Shown in pieces: positions 33,654 to 44,211 of a stretch of DNA of 64,000 nt. How positions within the stretch are numbered: position 1 is the first letter of the stretch; each line of letters starts with the position of its first letter. Source of the DNA: Amylostereum areolatum (lineage: Eukaryota; Basidiomycota; Agaricomycetes; Russulales; Stereaceae); assembly GCA_012932865.1 (NCBI GenBank), contig SAXG01000024.1:620001-684000 (forward strand), given 5' to 3'. The position numbers and the translations under genes were made by a program. Under the pieces are notes generated by a model. That model did no database searches and was not told the origin of the DNA. It saw only the letters and a list, made by a program, of their open reading frames with translations.

Positions 33654-34076
33654 TGTCACGGATTGCTCCATTTCTCTCTTCGTTTGCAGACCTCGTACAC
33701 GCGACGTGTCACGGCACATGACTTTCCCTTGCATCACATACTTCAACGACGTCATTGCCCCGACTTCCGAGTGGGGTTCCGCATCCTTATCTATGACATC
33801 ATTGCTCCGGACCTTCGTCCTCCGCCCCATGACTCCTTTCTTATTGTTCCCCCCGCTCGCACCACTATCGCATCGCATCGCACCATCGTTCCCACTTGTA
33901 TATAAGGACAGTGTTTCTCTTCCCTTTTCCCTAGACTGTCCATCTCGTCATACGGTACTGTAGCGCACGTTGCACTACCCTAGGCCTGACACTCTCAAAT
34001 CCATCTGTTCTCTCTTGCTCCTCCCATTGTCACGACTTAGGCAGTTCCATCGGTCTCATAAACTGTGTTTCTGACA
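33654..34076 (+). repeat. Chromovirus B 3' LTR (423 bp)
   Basis: Preceded by a purine tract (AAAGGGGGGG then TAA), starts TGTCACGGAT, has a TATA box near 33899 and ends TTTCTGACA, followed by GTACG (34077-34081). Confidence 0.95.
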
Positions 34077-34081
34077 GTACG

Positions 34082-37000
34082 GACTCCACAGTTTCTCCCA
34101 CGGACTCTTGTAAAACTACACATGTTTCTTTTTCCTCTACGCCATTTTGTACGAATACGGACTACGATACAAAAACAGAAAACACAAAAAAACCATCTAC
34201 GCCTACGTCTTCCTGTTCCTCTTCTTCTCCTACGTCATCATCGGTTCCTACAGCTATGACTTATTTATCCGAATATGAAAGCATTTCTTCTTGTACTATA
34301 CCAGAAGTCCTCAAAGGAGGCAATCATTTACATATTTATGTTTTGTTAAAAGGGAGAAACTGTACCGCGCGAGTGGCTGCCATGGTGGATTCAGGGGTGA
34401 CGGGGTTATTTATTAGTAAGCACTTCGTGGAGAAGCACAGGGTGAACGCGCGGCCTCTGGCTCGCGGCATCCCCTTGTTCAACATTGATGGCACAAAGAA
34501 CCAGGCTGGGAGCATTACACATTATGCCCAGCTGGAACTGTGCATCGGGAATAGACGAGAATGGGCCGAGTTTCTGGTAACAGATCTAGGACCTGAGGAC
34601 GTAATCCTTGGACTTCCGTGGCTTCGTAGGACGAACCCGGACATCGATTGGGCCAACGGTGAAGTACGGCTGGACGGAGAAACTCCAGAAGGAGGACCCT
34701 CCCCGCCGGACGAACCCTACTCTCGCATTAATGCCAATCGAAAGGAAAGGCGCTACCTCTTTAAGCAGGGGGTCCTAGACAACACCACCGATGAAGTCTG
34801 GTGCGCAGCGGGATATACGTACTCCCAGCGTATTGTGGAGGAAGCGGGGCGAGATAAGCGCCAGCGCACTTTCGAAGAGATTGTCCCAGAACAATATGGG
34901 GACTTCTCAAAGGTCTTCTCGGAGGAAGAATCAGAACGACTTCCTGAGCACCGACCATATGACCATGGGATCAATCTGAAGGATGACGCACCCGAGACCC
35001 TCCGATCAAAGGCATATCCCATGTCGGTCAACGAGCAGGCAGAGCTGGATAAGTTCATTGAAGACAATCTTCGAAAGGGGTACATCACCCCCTCGAAATC
35101 CCCGATGTCCTCACCGGTATTCTTCATCAAGAAGAAAGATGGGAAGCTGCGGTTGGTCCAGGACTACCGTAAGCTGAACGACATCACCGTAAAGAACCGG
35201 TATCCACTCCCGCTCGCGTCTGATATCGTGAACCAGCTACGCGGGGCAAAATATTTCACAAAGTTTGACGTTCGATGGGGCTACAACAACGTCCATATTA
35301 AGACGGGCGATGAGTGGAAAGCCGCCTTCTCTACGAATTGGGGGTTGTTTGAGCCGAGCGTAATGTTCTTTGGCCTCACCAACTCGCCAGCGACTTTCCA
35401 GGCCCTGATGAACTCAGTTTTCTCGGATCTGATCGCAAAGGGGCTCGTCGCGGTATACCTAGACGACATCCTCATCTTTACAAAAACGCTAAAAGAACAC
35501 CGCGAGGTCGTACGTGAAGTCCTGAAACGGCTACAGGACAACGACCTCTACCTACGCCCTGAGAAATGCGAATTCGAGAAAACCGAGATCGAATACCTCG
35601 GACTAGTGATACGAGAAGGAGAAGTGAGCATGGACCCTGCCAAGGTCCACGCGGTGAAGGAATGGCTGACCCCGCGCAACCTACGTGAAGTTCGTGCGTT
35701 CATCGGGTTCGCCAACTTCTATCGCCGGTTCATCAAGGACTTCGCTAAGCACACGAGGCCCTTGCATGACCTCACTAAAAAGGACACCCCCTGGAAGTGG
35801 GATACGGAGCAGCAGGACGCCTTCAACCGACTTAAAGAAGCCTTCGTGTCGGAACCCATCCTAATCATGTGGGAACCGGACCGCCCGACACGGGTTGAAT
35901 CAGATGCGTCCAGATATGCTACCGGCGGGATACTCTCCCAAAAGCTCGAGTCAGATGGCCTTTGGCACCCGGTCACGTTCCGGTCCGAATCAATGTCGGA
36001 AACCGAACGCAATTATGAAATCTACGACCGGGAGATGCTTGGAGTCATACGTGCCCTCGAAGACTGGCGGCACTTCCTGGAAGGACTGCCTCAGCCTTTT
36101 GAAATTGTAACCGACCATCGTAATCTAGAGTACTGGAAGACCGCGCGAGACCTTAATTGAAGACAGGCGCGCTGGTCGATCTGGCTCAGTCGGTTCGATT
36201 TCAAAATGACTCATAAGGCCGGAAGCTCGATGCAGGCAGACCCGCTCTCAAGGCTTAACATACACGCGGTCTCAGATTCCGAGGACAACTGCGGCGTGAC
36301 AATGCTGAAGCCTGAGCACTTCGCAGGCATTGCTGCCACCCACTTCCGCCCGGACAACCTCGCAGAGTGCATACGTAAGGGGAGTGAGCGAGAGGCTGAA
36401 GTAGTCCATGGCTTGGACACACTTCGAAAGAAAGGCCCTTGTAAGCTGACCAATGGCGCCCTGGAATGGGAGGAGGACGACGGGCTCATGTACTATAAAG
36501 GGAAGCTGTACATCCCCGCCGATAAGGACCTTCGGACCGAGATTCTCAGATCCTGTCACGATGCGGTCACGGCGGGGCACCCTGGAAAACATGGGACCCT
36601 TGAGCTGGTCAGCCGCCATTACTGGTGGCCGGGCATGGCGACATTTGTCACTAAGTACGTGGTGGGGTGCGATACGTATCAACGCTACAAACCGGCGCAG
36701 CATCTACAAAGTCAGCTGCAGCCGCATGAAGTCCCTGAAGGCGCGTGGCAGACAGTCGGGGTGGATCTCATCACCCAGCTGCCCCCTTCTAATGGCTATG
36801 ACGCGATTGCCACCTACGTGGACCATTACACTAAGCAGGTCCACGCTGTCCCCACGACTTCGGACGTCACTGCTGACGGTGTCGCGGACTTACACTATAA
36901 GGAGATATTCCGGCTCCACGGACTACCTAAGAAGTTTGTCTCGGACCGGGGTCCTCAGTTCGCGGCCCGCATGATGCATGCCCTTTACGAATGGTTAGGC

Positions 37001-37933
37001 ATAGATGCGGGTCTTACGACCGCCTACCACCCTGCGGCCAATGGACAGACAGAGCGCATGAACAAGGAAGTCGAACAACAACTGCGCATGTTCTGTAACC
37101 AAAGGCAGGATGATTGGTCAGATTTCCTGCCCACTGCCGAGTTCGTTATCAATTCACGCCTTAATGCGGCAATGGGACACACACCCTTTGAATTGATCTA
37201 CGGATACACCCCGGACTTTACAGTTCCGGTAGGCGGAGGAACGCGCATGCCGAAGCTAGACCAGCGCCTCCACAAGCTGCGCAAAGCACGTGAAGATGCC
37301 GAAGCTGCCATGCGACTCGATAAAGAGAACATGAAAAACTCCCGAGCTCCGGGATGGACTCGCCCTCACGAATTCAAAGTAGGGGATAAGGTCATGCTTG
37401 CATCGAAGAACATCTCGATCCACCAAGCGAGCTGTAAGCTAGGCCCACGCCAACTCGGTCCTTACGAAGTGATCGAGCGGGTTGGGGATCTTGATTATCG
37501 ACTCAAGCTTCCCCCACAGCTCAAAGTCCACAACATCTTTCACGTAGACAAGCTCTCGCCGTGGAAGGGCAACGAGGTTAATGGGCAACTGCCGCCGCCG
37601 CCACCTCCGGTCGAAGTTGACGGAGAAGAGGAATACGAGGTAGAGGAGATAATTGACAGCTGGATCTTCCGGTGTCAACTCCAATACCTGGTGCGGTGGA
37701 AGGGATACGGCCCAGGCGATAATAGCTGGGAACCGGCAAAAAACGTCAACACGGAAGATGCCGTCCGGGACTTCTACGCACAGAATCCCTCGGCCCCACG
37801 AAAACTAAACGCCGCGCTCTTTGCGTCGCTGCCTTGGGGGTTAAGGGAAAACTTTACCGATGGCAACGGTACTGATTACGAATGGGAGACGGGTCGCCAT
37901 ACGGCCTTAGCCTGTCGGGTCGCCAGGCCTTAG
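34082..37933 (+). pseudogene. Chromovirus A pol: protease, RT, RNase H, integrase, chromodomain; one stop
   Basis: This is the continuation of A after element B; the same frame begins at the -1 slip site at 24370. A Ser/Thr-rich linker is followed by protease VDSGVTGLF (about 34390), then RT ([36 protein letters not shown] near 35460). RNase H has VESDASRYATG. A TGA at 36158-36160 follows ARDLN, where RQARW needs Arg (AATCGA to AATTGA). Integrase from 36206 has the zinc-binding region with its last Cys changed to Tyr (GCDTYQRYK, 36677-36679), VSDRGPQFAAR and NGQTERMN. A chromodomain (YEVEEIIDSW, LQYLVRWKGYGPGDNSWEP) closes it. Otherwise open, so close to intact. Confidence 0.85.
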
Positions 37934-37944
37934 GAGGGGGGTAA

Positions 37945-38498
37945 TGTGACGACACGCGTCAATAGCCCCTATCTTTTTCCTCAAAGGGACTTGCACCCTT
38001 TTCATTTTGTTACAACGGTGGAAGGACATTGTTTTGGACTGGGGATTATGGCTGGGTTGGTCACGTGACTAAGCACGTGTTTCTCTTCACATGACGTATC
38101 ACCTGATTTCGGACTTTGGAACTCCACTTACACGCACAGCATAGAATCAGCGCACAGGATTGGTAGAATACGATTACTGTACTTAGGATATTATGTGGGT
38201 CAAGGGGCTCTGAAGTGGGTCACCCTAGTAGTATAAAAGGAGTGCATGAAGCGAGCCTAGTCCTCATCTCGACCTCTTGGTCTTTGGACTAGGTAAGCAG
38301 TGTTTCTACTGTATCTTAGAACTGCGACTAATGCTAAACTTGGTCTTTGGACTAGTCATTTGCAGTGCCTAAGTAGTGCCCCTGCGGCTTCGCACGCTGA
38401 CCTGTGTAGTCACGCTCGAGGAGGTTGACTTCGAATTTCTTTCTTGTTTTGTTGTGTGTTGTTGTCGTTGTTGGCACGTGATCGACTCCGTCGTCACA
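37945..38498 (+). repeat. Chromovirus A 3' LTR (554 bp)
   Basis: Preceded by the purine tract AGGAGGGGGG and TAA. Starts TGTGACGAC, ends GTCGTCACA and is followed by GGATC (38499-38503). Confidence 0.95.
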
Positions 38499-38503
38499 GG
38501 ATC

Positions 38504-39403
38504 AACCGGGACTGTCCGAAATGCCTTCGCAACCTCTAACGTAGCGGCTTGCGCCCCGGGAGGAGCCGATGCGATCTGCAATAGATCTGCTCAGAAATGA
38601 GCTCACTCAAGATGCGCAATCCCTTCGATGGGCCAACCACAAACGGCAGAAAAAGGGCGAAAAGCCAACAAATACCACGGTTCTCCAATGAGCATACCGG
38701 GTGAAAAAAAGCAACGGTGCTCTATCGAGACGACCGTGCGAGCACCAATTGCCCTGCCTCTACACTGACACCCCGAATGGGTAAACAGCAGGCATAACGA
38801 TCCAAATGATCCCCCCCCTTGGGCTCCCAATGAGCCAGCCAGGTACGCGAAGTGAAAACCACAGATCTGAAACACATTCGGCAAAGAAGACTCACCACTT
38901 TGGCGACCTCTGCGGCTGAACCCCACTTGGTAGGGAAATCGCCGCTATCCGTTCGCTCGTTGATTGAGAAACCGTCAACGCCACGATATGAAATGTTCCG
39001 CACGAGGCGCCGCTTGATAACCTGCCCCTGAGCGTCGAGGGAAGGAATGACATGGACAGGGCACGCGGCGAAACAACCGCCCACGAGATTTTCGATCTGC
39101 CTCGCCATGAAGGGTCCCGACATTCGGCCCGGCTCGACCTCCTCCGAAAGGTATTCTTTGATCCATGTGTCCTCTTCGGAGAATCTGATTGGTGGGATAA
39201 TGGAATGGGGAAGATAATGGTCGTGCATGCCAATAGGGAAGCCTGATTCAATTCTTTTTGCCACGGTAGGGTAACTTTCTGTGAGGCTATAAAATTCAAG
39301 GAAGTGCGCGAACGCGCGATGATCATACAGGGTAACGATTCTATGCAAAATGGAAATGGAAGAGGGGGGAGAAGGCCGAGAATTTTGCACCAAGAAAGGC
39401 GGG
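38504..39403 (-). pseudogene. DIRS-like reverse transcriptase, N-terminal part
   Basis: Reads on the minus strand from the MITE at 39404 down to the insertion of element A. Visible motifs are RFSEEDTWIKEYL, CPVHVIPSLDAQGQVIKRRL and RNISYRGVDGFSINE. A 320-bp GT-AG intron (38576-38895) then joins GSAAEVAKV to IASAPPGAQAATLEVAKAF and RTVPVDP. The frame continues at 21830. The 5' start is unclear because a MITE sits between gag and this ORF. Confidence 0.75.
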
Positions 39404-39892
39404 CACTGCGGGCGGAAGTCCATTTTTCGGAGTCGAAATGCATTCAAAACGAGCGATGAAAGTACAAATACCAATCGTGTTTTTACCTGGACAAAACACA
39501 TTCCAAACATGTCCTCTCAGGCACATGTTCCTGCCTCATGTACCCTTCCAAAACTAGAAATTTCCGCCATGAGCAGTGATTGATCTGAAATTAGAAGCTT
39601 CAGGGCAATTTTTGGCGGATCTTTTCCTAATCGAAACTGATTCTCCTTGGGGAACCGGTTTCTAACTGCTTAATTTAGGGAGAATATGGTCCTAAAAGGC
39701 TTTATTTCGAACTCATAGCTGCCCATGGCGGAAACCTCAAGTTTTAGGAGGGTACACGAGGCAGGAACATGTACCTGAGAGGACATGTTTGGAATGTGTT
39801 TTGTCCAGGTAAAAACACGATTGGTATTTGTACTTTCGTCGCCCGTTTCGAATATGTTTCGACTCCGAAAAAATGGACTTCTGCCCGCGGTG
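39404..39892. mobile_element. CACTG-ended MITE-like element 1 (489 bp), TSD GGG
   Basis: Long terminal inverted repeats of about 150 bp: CACTGCGGGCGGAAGTCC at the left matches the reverse complement of GGACTTCTGCCCGCGGTG at the right. GGG lies on both sides (39401-39403, 39893-39895). CACTG-type ends plus a 3-bp duplication point to the CACTA/EnSpm (CMC) group. No coding capacity. It sits between gag and RT of the DIRS-like element. Confidence 0.8.
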
Positions 39893-39922
39893 GGGACGCT
39901 GAGGCCCGGCGAGACGCGCTCG

Positions 39923-41365
39923 TTAATGCGAACACGTCCCCGCGATGGCGGGATGATTGCCGCCACAGTAAGAGCACGCGTGTTTGACGCGGTTGCCGTG
40001 ATCGCCGCGACAAGAACCTTTGAGATTCCAGAAGGTGCAGAAATTGCCGTCGCCAGCGATGGATTTGATGACTTTGCGGTCGCCGTCCCACGTCGCGATG
40101 GGCGACCTTCCAGTAGCGGTGTTCTTCCTAGCCCTACAATCTCGTGCGTGATGGCCCAGCTCGGAACAAACAAGGCAAGTCTTGACGGCTGAGGTGGCGG
40201 CAAGCTTGCTCTGCGGAAAGGACAAAGACTCGCCTCCCATAGGCCGAGCGTAAGGGGAGAACCAATTAGATCTGCTTCCCCCAGCAACGGGCGCGCCTGT
40301 ACCGGCCGAACCGTGGCGACTTGACGCGCTCGTGCTAGCGCTCATCATCCGTGAGATTGAGTTCTCGAACTCCTCCTGCGAGGCCTGTTGGACCTCAAGG
40401 CTGATTGTATTGAGTTTGGACCACCAGTCCATGACGTCCAACCTGAACGGGTTAGCAGCGTAAGCTGTCCTCTCCGCAATGTCATGCTTCAATACCGCTT
40501 TGAAGACCGTCGGTTTGTGGATTCCTCTGACGTCGGCACACATGTTGTAATGCTTGGCCCAGCGCTCCGCCACGGTCTTGTCGCAAATCGTACGGTCTTC
40601 CAAGAGCCTGTTGTAACCGCGCCAACCATTGTTCCACTGAGAATAGGTCAATTCCGCCTCCGGAGTAAACAAACCCGCGTCCAACAGGTAACCGGTGCCC
40701 ATAGTGATCATCATCTTCCTCCAATAGGATGGCCCGTCGCCCGCTAAAGCACTCAGCGCTTCCAGAGTGAATAAGGAAAGAGGAGTGTGAACACCGTTCC
40801 TCAAAAGGAGATAGATCTCCTTCGATATTGGTTGCGCCACACCGGTAATGCGGTCGACCTCCTTGAGTACCGAGAAGATTGGTCTGTCAAGGTGTGATTG
40901 AGTCATGTCTTTCGCCCCGATGGGAGGGGGGGTGAACTTGGGAGCTCCGTGCAGCTCTTCGATGCGCGTCATCTCCTTCCCGACTAGCTTAGAGAAACGC
41001 AAAATTCGCTTTTTAATAGTAGGGGACGCGCTTAGGAACTCCTCGAGGATGTCTTCATCTGTCAAGTTGTCCATGGCTATGTCCTCCGCCAACTTCTTTG
41101 CTGCTGCCGACGGCACTTCTCCATCTCCAACCTCGCGCTCAGGCGATCCTCCTCCTGATGCCGGCTCCTCTCCCAGAGGTCTCTCTCTGCCCTGACCCTG
41201 ACCCTGGCCCCGGCCCTCAGGACCCTCGGGACCTTCGGGACCGTCGTGAGACCCCATTCGCTGCGCACCATACATCTGCCTTGTCATGTCGCGGCCTAAC
41301 GTTTGAGACCGTCCGTTCTCTTGCTCAACCGGTGTGTTCATGCCTTGAGGTATTTCGGAGTTCAT
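39923..41365 (-). CDS. DIRS-like Gag
   Basis: 480 residues, uninterrupted. The N-terminus is rich in Gly/Glu/Gln (GRGQGQGQGRERP), followed by a helical core (EDILEEFLSASPTIKKRILR, LTYSQWNNGWRGYNRLLEDR). A CCHC knuckle (CLVCSELGHHARDC) and a second Cys/His cluster (CSYCGGNHPAIAGTC) close it. It lies directly upstream of RT on the same strand, as expected for Gag of a DIRS-like element. Role inferred: nucleic-acid-binding structural protein. Confidence 0.75.
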   Translation of the reverse strand: MNSEIPQGMNTPVEQENGRSQTLGRDMTRQMYGAQRMGSHDGPEGPEGPEGRGQGQGQGRERPLGEEPASGGGSPEREVGDGEVPSAAAKKLAEDIAMDNLTDEDILEEFLSASPTIKKRILRFSKLVGKEMTRIEELHGAPKFTPPPIGAKDMTQSHLDRPIFSVLKEVDRITGVAQPISKEIYLLLRNGVHTPLSLFTLEALSALAGDGPSYWRKMMITMGTGYLLDAGLFTPEAELTYSQWNNGWRGYNRLLEDRTICDKTVAERWAKHYNMCADVRGIHKPTVFKAVLKHDIAERTAYAANPFRLDVMDWWSKLNTISLEVQQASQEEFENSISRMMSASTSASSRHGSAGTGAPVAGGSRSNWFSPYARPMGGESLSFPQSKLAATSAVKTCLVCSELGHHARDCRARKNTATGRSPIATWDGDRKVIKSIAGDGNFCTFWNLKGSCRGDHGNRVKHACSYCGGNHPAIAGTCSH

Positions 41366-41520
41366 GTCGAGTTTGAGAAAGGAGAATGGGATTCCCAGAA
41401 ATGAAAAAGCAAAAAAGATCGTCCGCGCGGAGATCCGAGGTAGAGGATGAGAGCGAGGAGCGTGGGAAGTGATTTCCTCAACGCGCTCTCGCCTTCACCT
41501 CCGGCTCGGGATCTCGCGCT

Positions 41521-41968
41521 CACTGGGGGCAGAAGTCCATTTAAGCCCTGATAACATCCATTAGATATGGGGACTGAAAGTACAAATTTCTAATCTGTAT
41601 TCTACGCGTGAACACGCGATTGAAACGTGGTGTTTCAATCACATGAGTTGCTTGTGGATACGAATCAATAACGAATCATTTCTGTTCTGTCTTATTTTGG
41701 GACCCATACGCATTTGAAACTATAAATAATCTGGCCTATTTCCGCCACTTATAGATCTGAAACCTGTCATTTGGGATTAGTCTTCGGAAAAAATGGCAAC
41801 TGATCCAAAACCTTTCCTTTCTCGGGCATGTTCACACAATTGAAATCACAATGAAATCACACGTTTCAATCGCATTTTCGCACGTAGAAGCCAGATTAGA
41901 AATTTGTACTTTCAGTCCCCATATCTAATGCATGTTATCAGGGCTAAAATGGACTTCTGCCCCCGGTG
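41521..41968. mobile_element. CACTG-ended MITE-like element 2 (448 bp), TSD GCT
   Basis: Inverted repeats of about 75-80 bp: CACTGGGGGCAGAAGTCCAT at the left, ATGGACTTCTGCCCCCGGTG at the right. Flanked by GCT (41518-41520 and 41969-41971). It shares the motif GGCAGAAGTCCAT with element 1 but the interior differs, so both seem mobilised by one transposase family. It lies between the DIRS-like gag start and the SRA gene promoter. Confidence 0.8.
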
Positions 41969-42204
41969 GCTGCCGCTGCCTACTGCTGACTAACCAGCCT
42001 ACAGGAAAGCTCTCCGCCTCGCAAGCTCAGCTGGCGCTTTCCTACCAGAAATCGGACGACGGGACCGCGTTAAAAAACGCGACCCGTCACACTCACGTGA
42101 TCCGTCACCCCCTCCGCAATAAAACGAGCGCGCACAAGCGACGCCGCACTTCTTCCCCACTCCCACCGCCGTCACCGTCGCCTCGCAAACTCAGGACTCC
42201 CACC

Positions 42205-43777
42205 ATGCCCACCCCGTACGAAATCGCGCGCAACGAGAACATCGCGCGCAACCACGCGCTCCTGGAGAGCCTCGGGCTGGGGAGCGGGGGCTCGGCCCTC
42301 GTCATGGGTGCCCAACCTAAGCCTGCGCTCGCGACCAAGGCCAAGGCCAAGAAGGCGCCCGCCAAAAAGCAGACGCAGACGCGCAAACGCAAGACGCCGC
42401 CCCCGTCCGACAGCGGGGATAGCGACGGCGAGGCCCCCGCGCCGGCCAAAGTCGCGCGCACGGAGGAGACGGGAGGGTTGCGGCGGAGCTCGCGGAACCG
42501 GGGGAAGACGGTGGATTATAGGAAGGAGAGGGAGGCGCGCGGGCCGAAGCTGGTGGCGAGGGCGGTGGGTCCGGCGCATGACAGGGACCCGGGGAGGTTG
42601 GGGAAGAGGGTGCATGATCCGTGAGTTCGGGTGTTGGGTGTTTTCCTGCAAGCGTGTGCTCACTGTCGTTGCAGGAAGGTGTTCGGGGCGATTCCGGGGG
42701 TGAAAGCCGGGGATTGGTGGGAGTCGAGGTGGGGTTATCCCTTTTTTTTCTTTTGGTTGGTGGTGACGGATGCTGACCGGCGTGTGGTGCTGGCTGGTAG
42801 GGAGCTTTGCAGCAACGCGGCCATTCACGCGTGCGTGGTCCTTTTTTGTTTTCGGGGTGGCATGGGCTGACGTGTCGTCTGACAGGCCGTGGGTCGCTGG
42901 GATCTCGGGGTCGAGCAAGGGCGCGTACTCCATAGCGCTTTCTGGAGGTTACGAGGACGACGTGGACCTCGGTGAGGCGTTGTGCGTAGATCTGTTCATG
43001 CAGTGCGACATCGGGGCTGAGAACGCGTCCTTCTCAGCACGTTCACCGGCGCGGGCGGACGCGACCTCAAAGGCACGAAGAACAAGCCGAAGAACGTGCG
43101 TAGTTCCGCGTTCGTCCGTGTCCGTACAGGCGTCTGACGTCCCGCAGTTGCGCACGGCCCCCCAAAGCTGCGACCAGACCTTCGAGAACGCGGGGAACAA
43201 GGCTTTGCTGGTAAGCTTGAGCTTGATGCTCCGCGTCGCTCGTATGTGTGGAGATCGGACCTGAACGTTTTTTGACCCACGCAAAGGCCTCGTCGAAGTC
43301 GAAGAAGCCCGTGCGCGTTATCAGGGGGTTCAAGTCGAAGTCCCAGTTCGCGCCGTTGGAGGGGTCAGTCTGCCTCTTCTTTCTTGCTGTTTCTTTCCGT
43401 GCTTATTCTCCTCGTAGGTATCGCTATGACGGTCTTTACACGGTCGAAAAGGTACGCGTCGTGCATCGTATCTCCGTTCATGGCTGTCTCTGATAGTTAC
43501 CATTCTTTAGGCGTGGCAGGAAAAAGGGCTGAACGCCGGGGGGTTCAAGGTGTGCAAGTTCGCTTTCAAGGTACGATGCGTTGCGTCTTCCGAAACGATA
43601 GATGACCGATGCTCTTTGCAGAGGATTCCTGGCCAGCCACCCCTTCCTCAACGTGGCCTGGCCGAGCCAAACGCCGATGCCGACGCCGAAGTCTCCGGCG
43701 ATGAAGGCGAAGAAGACGCTGAGATCGACGACGACGACGGGGCCGACGATGACGATGAAGAGGACGTCGCTGCTTGA
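42205..43777 (+). CDS. SRA-YDG domain protein (UHRF1-like 5-methylcytosine reader)
   Basis: Ten exons by eye: 42205-42620, 42675-42728, 42801-42830, 42886-42981, 43038-43095, 43148-43210, 43287-43363, 43418-43451, 43511-43570, 43622-43777; 347 residues. The N-terminus is basic with KAKKAPAKKQTQTRKRK, a likely nuclear signal. The SRA domain has KVFGAIPGVKAGDWWESR, WVAGISGSSKGAYSIALSGG, YEDDVDLGEAFTFTGAGGRD, PVRVIRGFKSKSQFAPLEG, YRYDGLYTVEKAW and FKVCKFAFKRIPGQPPLP. The C-terminus is strongly acidic. Known SRA domains flip out and bind 5-methylcytosine, in UHRF1 at hemimethylated CpG. No RING, PHD or Tudor domain is present, so this is a stand-alone reader. No damage is seen. Confidence 0.92.
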
Positions 43778-44211
43778 ATCAAGGTTTGGGTGCCTTCTTG
43801 TGCTGCTTTTCTTGTTTTCTTGTGCTGTTCGCATTGTAATGCATGCTTACCCTGTCTTGGTTCCCGTCGCATCGGTTACTCGTGTTATCTTTCTGCTTTC
43901 CTCGATGTATAGTCGTAGTGCTCGATTTATAACCCGTATATAGTTTGGATAGCAGTGTCGTGTTATACTTGTTAGTCGTATGCACTATATGCGACTGGTC
44001 GTTGATCGAAGTACTTATGTCCGGCGGGGAACGAGCGCTTCCATCATTTGGCGCTTGACGGCAAAGTCGCGTTTGTTGATCGAGAGTTCGCCGTGTTCGT
44101 GTGGCACTACCATCAGATTCTTCACCACCCACCACCACCCCCAGTACTTCACGAGCATCCCCAACCTCGGATCCTCTCGAGAGTCGAAGCTACCGTTCCT
44201 CGCCGCCCCCT
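43778..44211. other. Short intergenic region
   Basis: 434 bp after the SRA gene. Nothing certain; upstream exons of the next gene may lie here, because its frame is open to 44080 without an ATG before 44212. Confidence 0.4.

Larger units (their letters stand above)
24427..34076 (+). mobile_element. Ty3/gypsy chromovirus B, inserted in chromovirus A
   Basis: The 5' LTR is 24427-24728 plus 27282-27402 (split by element C) and the 3' LTR is 33654-34076. Both total 423 bp, start TGTCACGGAT and end TTTCTGACA. Flanking duplication GTACG. Internal order is a leader with an ATG-less ORF, gag, protease, RT, RNase H, integrase and chromodomain, then a purine tract. Length without element C is about 7.1 kb. 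It lies in A's pol frame about 54 bp after the gag stop. LTR copies differ at about 12 positions by eye, about ten of CpG type. Pol carries one frameshift and two stops. Confidence 0.95.
21831..38498 (+). mobile_element. Ty3/gypsy chromovirus A, complete with LTRs, split by element B
   Basis: Bounded by two 554-bp LTRs (21831-22384 and 37945-38498) that start TGTGACGAC and end GTCGTCACA, with the 5-bp duplication GGATC on both sides. Internal order is gag (23081-24373), then pol with protease, RT, RNase H, integrase and chromodomain (resuming at 34082, to 37933), and a purine tract before the 3' LTR. Without element B its length is about 7.0 kb. It is inserted into the reverse transcriptase of the DIRS-like element. 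The LTRs differ at about 11 positions by eye, about nine of them CpG transitions. Confidence 0.95.
18863..41365 (-). mobile_element. DIRS-like tyrosine-recombinase retrotransposon, split by chromovirus A and a MITE
   Basis: On the minus strand the order is Gag (41365-39923), reverse transcriptase, RNase H and tyrosine recombinase (20233-18863), the DIRS order. There is no integrase or LTR. It is split at 21831-38503 by chromovirus A plus its target duplication and at 39404-39895 by a MITE. Removing A joins AFRTVPVDP to RDKWFIMLMFQ in frame, which proves the two halves are one element. The coding span without insertions is about 5.3 kb. Three introns are proposed within its coding parts. Terminal and internal complementary repeats of DIRS type were not found, so the outer limits given are those of the coding region. 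Confidence 0.85.

Noticed and set aside
38369..38581. Minus-strand ORF that seems a small gene
   Set aside because: It is a chimera of the DIRS reverse transcriptase exon and the end of chromovirus A's LTR.
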